Shown here: one piece after another, positions 11,202 through 12,507 of the stretch | How the letters are laid out: every line of letters starts with the position of its first letter | How positions within the stretch are numbered: the first letter of the stretch is position 1 | Assembly: GCA_900543055.1 (NCBI GenBank) | Contig: UQQI01000044.1 | Span: 1 to 12,507 of the forward strand | Reading direction: 5' to 3' | Origin: an uncultured Mollicutes bacterium | GTDB lineage: Bacteria > Bacillota_I > Bacilli_A > RF39 > UBA660 | DNA: 12,507 bases | Notes under the pieces: generated by a model | Databases searched by the model: none | Told to the model about the DNA's origin: nothing | What the model saw: the letters and a program-made list of their open reading frames with translations, nothing else | Translations under genes and position numbers: made by a program

Positions 11202-11540
11202 ATGAAAGAAAAGAATATCTGGTTATTAAAGATAATTAATCCAAGTACTGATTATACACTAACCATATATGAGAATGGTTTAGTGTATGGAAAAGAGTAT
11301 AATGAAAAATTATTTATACTTAACAATGAAACAATTGATGTGATTAAAAAGTATATTAAACGAAGTTTATACAAACTAAAAAGACAGGAAAAGATTATAC
11401 AAAAAACTAGTGGATTTATTATCAAAATAAATGACACTAGTAGGAAGAATAGAAATATTAAAGTTTATGGTTGGGAACATGAAGATGATATTATTGAATT
11501 GATTAAGAACAAATCAAATATAGTTAAAAGTTTTGTATAA
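11202..11540 (+). CDS. Hypothetical basic protein, 112 residues
   Basis: Not recognised. ATG 11202 with a very strong AAAGGAGGT (11188-11196). The N-terminal part reads as beta strands (NIWLLKIINPSTDYTLTIYENGLVYGKEY), followed by a basic helix (IDVIKKYIKRSLYKLKRQEKII) and further strands (GFIIKINDTSRKNRNIKVYGWE), closing with a short helix. The protein is basic and soluble with no membrane segment. It has its own elaborate upstream region with a 13-bp inverted repeat and two possible promoters, so its expression is probably controlled. No terminator is obvious in 11541-11649 on this strand. Confidence 0.8.
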   Translation: MKEKNIWLLKIINPSTDYTLTIYENGLVYGKEYNEKLFILNNETIDVIKKYIKRSLYKLKRQEKIIQKTSGFIIKINDTSRKNRNIKVYGWEHEDDIIELIKNKSNIVKSFV

Positions 11541-11610
11541 TAGTTGCATTATTATCAATTATGGTGTTACTTATAATTAGCATATCCTTTTATTAAAAAA
11601 TGATAATTAC

Positions 11611-11649
11611 ATTACTATATTACATAATGAGTTATAAGTTTATAGTAAT
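11611..11649. repeat. 9-bp inverted repeat between convergent genes
   Basis: ATTACTATA (11611-11619) and TATAGTAAT (11641-11649) are perfect inverted copies, 21-base spacer. It lies between the 3' ends of the 11202 gene and xre. No T-tract follows on the plus strand, so termination is doubtful. Confidence 0.45.
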
Positions 11650-11675
11650 AAAAAATATCCTAACTATTTAGGATA
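11650..11675 (-). terminator. Terminator of the xre gene, overlapping its stop codon
   Basis: On the minus strand TATCCTAA (11675-11668) pairs with TTAGGATA (11663-11656) around ATAG, followed by six U (11655-11650). The 3' arm contains the TAG stop codon (11662-11660). Eight perfect pairs. Confidence 0.85.
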
Positions 11676-12037
11676 CCTTTAACGTAGGCAATTACCAGTT
11701 GCCTCTTTTCTTTTGGAAGAGAAGATATGATTTGAATTAATTCACTCAACTCTTTATCTGTATTAATTTTATTTAAATCATTAACATTAATTGGATTATT
11801 AGTTCTATCAAGTAAATAATCTAAGTTACAATTTAAATAATCCCCCATACTTATTAAAGTAGGAACACTTGGTATTTTTTGCCCGTTTATATAAGCATTG
11901 ACTGTGCTATCACTTATCTTTGAGTTCATAGCAACTTTTACAACACTAAATCCATTATTTTCAATAATTGATTTTAGATTCTTCATTGTAATTTTAGATC
12001 TGATATTTTCATAGTTCTCTTTATCATTTATTCTCAT
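11660..12037 (-). CDS. XRE-family helix-turn-helix repressor
   Basis: The product has 125 residues, with start ATG 12037, eight bases after AAAGG (minus 12050-12046); GTG 12046 and ATG 12043 are in frame but lie inside that site. Residues about 18-77 form the Cro/CI-type DNA-binding domain: LKSIIENNGFSVVKVAMNSK, then the recognition helix 'SDSTVNAYINGQKIPSVPTL', then the closing 'GDYLNCNLDYLLDRTNNP'. The C-terminal 45 residues (DKELSELIQIISSLPKEKRQLVIAYVKGIL) are a helix pair as in many small Bacillota phage or element regulators, probably for dimerisation. It is divergent from the nuclease-family gene at 12148; the shared intergenic region carries phased repeats, so it very likely represses both itself and that gene. 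Confidence 0.93.
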   Translation of the reverse strand: MRINDKENYENIRSKITMKNLKSIIENNGFSVVKVAMNSKISDSTVNAYINGQKIPSVPTLISMGDYLNCNLDYLLDRTNNPINVNDLNKINTDKELSELIQIISSLPKEKRQLVIAYVKGILNS

Positions 12038-12056
12038 AGTCATCACCTTTAATAAA

Positions 12057-12065
12057 ATTCTATCA
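12057..12065 (-). promoter_or_regulatory. xre promoter, extended -10
   Basis: Minus-strand TAGAAT (12062-12057) preceded by TG (12065-12064). The -35 position (12085-12080, AAGTAT) is poor and falls within the repeat array. The leader would be about 14 bases. Confidence 0.5.
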
Positions 12066-12140
12066 ACTACAAAGACTTAATACTTACACTACAAAGTATT
12101 TGAAAATATACTAGAAAGATGTTAGAATGATACTAGAGGT
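12066..12140. promoter_or_regulatory. Operator array: four elements phased at 22 bases, plus palindrome
   Basis: ACTACAAAG at 12066 and again at 12088, ACTAGAAAG at 12110 and ACTAGAGGT at 12132: each begins exactly 22 bases after the previous one, about two helical turns. A palindrome AATACTT-N8-AAGTATT (12079-12100) lies across copies one and two and touches the -35 of the nuclease gene. The array covers both divergent promoters. Probable binding sites of the XRE repressor; the fourth copy is partly ribosome binding site and may be coincidental. Confidence 0.7.
12100..12128 (+). promoter_or_regulatory. Promoter of the nuclease-family gene
   Basis: TTGAAA (12100-12105), 17-base spacer, TAGAAT (12123-12128) with TG at 12120-12121. 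Its -35 overlaps the palindrome, so a bound repressor would block RNA polymerase. Confidence 0.75.
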
Positions 12141-12147
12141 GTATGTT

Positions 12148-12507
12148 ATGGAAAAATTTGAAAATATTTTAAGGTTAAAAAATAGTAAAGAGTGGATAGA
12201 ATTTGATCGTTATTGTAATACTGGATTCTTGGAACAAATTGACTTCTTCAGATATGAAGATATGCACACAAATTTTTTGGCGAGTTTATTAAAAGAGAAT
12301 AATGTATTTGGATTAGGAACTAAGCCATTAAAGTTATTTATTGAGTTATTAAAAGTTAAAGATAAAAATCATTTAGAGAACAAATTACAACAGGATTTAT
12401 TAAGCAATTATTCTGTTAGTAATGTTCATGTCATTCCACAATTTTATATTAAAGATGTTGGAAGGATTGACTTATTAATAAAATTTAATATTGGAAATAA
12501 TAATTAT
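12148..12507 (+). CDS. PD-(D/E)XK nuclease-family protein, N-terminal 120 codons
   Basis: Runs off the right edge. Start ATG 12148, six bases after AGAGGTG (12135-12141). The visible part fits the PD-(D/E)XK_4 type (PF14281): 'FFRYEDMHTNFLASLL' corresponds to the family's E..HSxFLaWLL, 'NNVFGLGTKPLKLFIELL' to the GLG...lFL segment, and 'VIPQFYIKDVGRIDLLIKF' to the GRIDilI strand carrying the first catalytic Asp. The next strand, with ExK, lies beyond the window, so activity cannot be judged. Members are often stand-alone proteins in accessory and defence-type regions; target unknown. Control by the divergent XRE repressor fits a product that is harmful when over-produced. The assignment is by pattern memory. 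Confidence 0.75.
   Translation, partial: MEKFENILRLKNSKEWIEFDRYCNTGFLEQIDFFRYEDMHTNFLASLLKENNVFGLGTKPLKLFIELLKVKDKNHLENKLQQDLLSNYSVSNVHVIPQFYIKDVGRIDLLIKFNIGNNNY

Noticed and set aside
12066..12140. Replication iterons
   Set aside because: The 22-base phasing would fit, but there is no initiator gene or DnaA box nearby, whereas the array exactly spans a divergent repressor/target promoter pair.
1..12507. CRISPR array, insertion sequence, tRNA or rRNA
   Set aside because: No regularly spaced long repeats with unique spacers, no transposase, and no cloverleaf or rRNA sequence could be seen on either strand.

Overview
The window is very AT-rich (roughly 25-30% GC by eye) and reads cleanly with the standard bacterial code. 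It uses strong AGGAGG-type ribosome binding sites, U-tailed intrinsic terminators and many extended -10 promoters (TGnTATAAT). Together with a short-form pgi and a complete recG, this points to a low-GC Bacillota chromosome, probably a gut lineage of the Bacilli / Erysipelotrichia / Mollicutes-like branch. The lineage is an inference. No phage structural genes, tRNAs, rRNAs or CRISPR arrays are visible.

Left part (1-3928), housekeeping and degraded enzymes: a lysine-tailed protein that looks like a DnaQ-type exonuclease domain without its catalytic acids (136-696); a GNAT acetyltransferase broken by a single in-frame TAA at codon 7 (704-1306); then an apparent operon of glucose-6-phosphate isomerase, a PAP2 membrane phosphatase and a HAD-fold protein lacking the catalytic aspartates (1385-3884), closed by a terminator.

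Middle part (3929-8105): an acidic, tyrosine-rich two-helix membrane protein (4140-4592), recG (4979-6973) and an unrecognised 147-residue protein (7180-7623). Between them lie several small transcription units that encode no protein, each with its own promoter and terminator: a minus-strand RNA (about 4794-4654), a leader with an attenuator-like switch before the 7180 gene (about 7009-7137), and two plus-strand RNAs (about 7727-7832 and 7922-8000). Two of these share the layout hairpin, hairpin, exposed AACCCC, then later a terminator. I could not match any of them to a known RNA family.

Right part (8106-12507), accessory character: small unrecognised proteins (8106-8462, 10180-10500, 10524-10835, 11202-11540), a PcfJ-like protein with an N-terminal zinc ribbon (8581-10086), and at the right edge an XRE-family repressor divergent from a PD-(D/E)XK nuclease-family protein that runs off the window. 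The xre/nuclease intergenic region carries four copies of an ACTAnAAAG-like element spaced exactly 22 nt apart, plus a palindrome abutting the nuclease -35 box. This looks like a repressor-controlled defence-type cassette. Intergenic GTTGCA-containing sites, including a perfect 13-bp inverted repeat before the 11202 gene, recur only in this right part and may mark a shared regulator.
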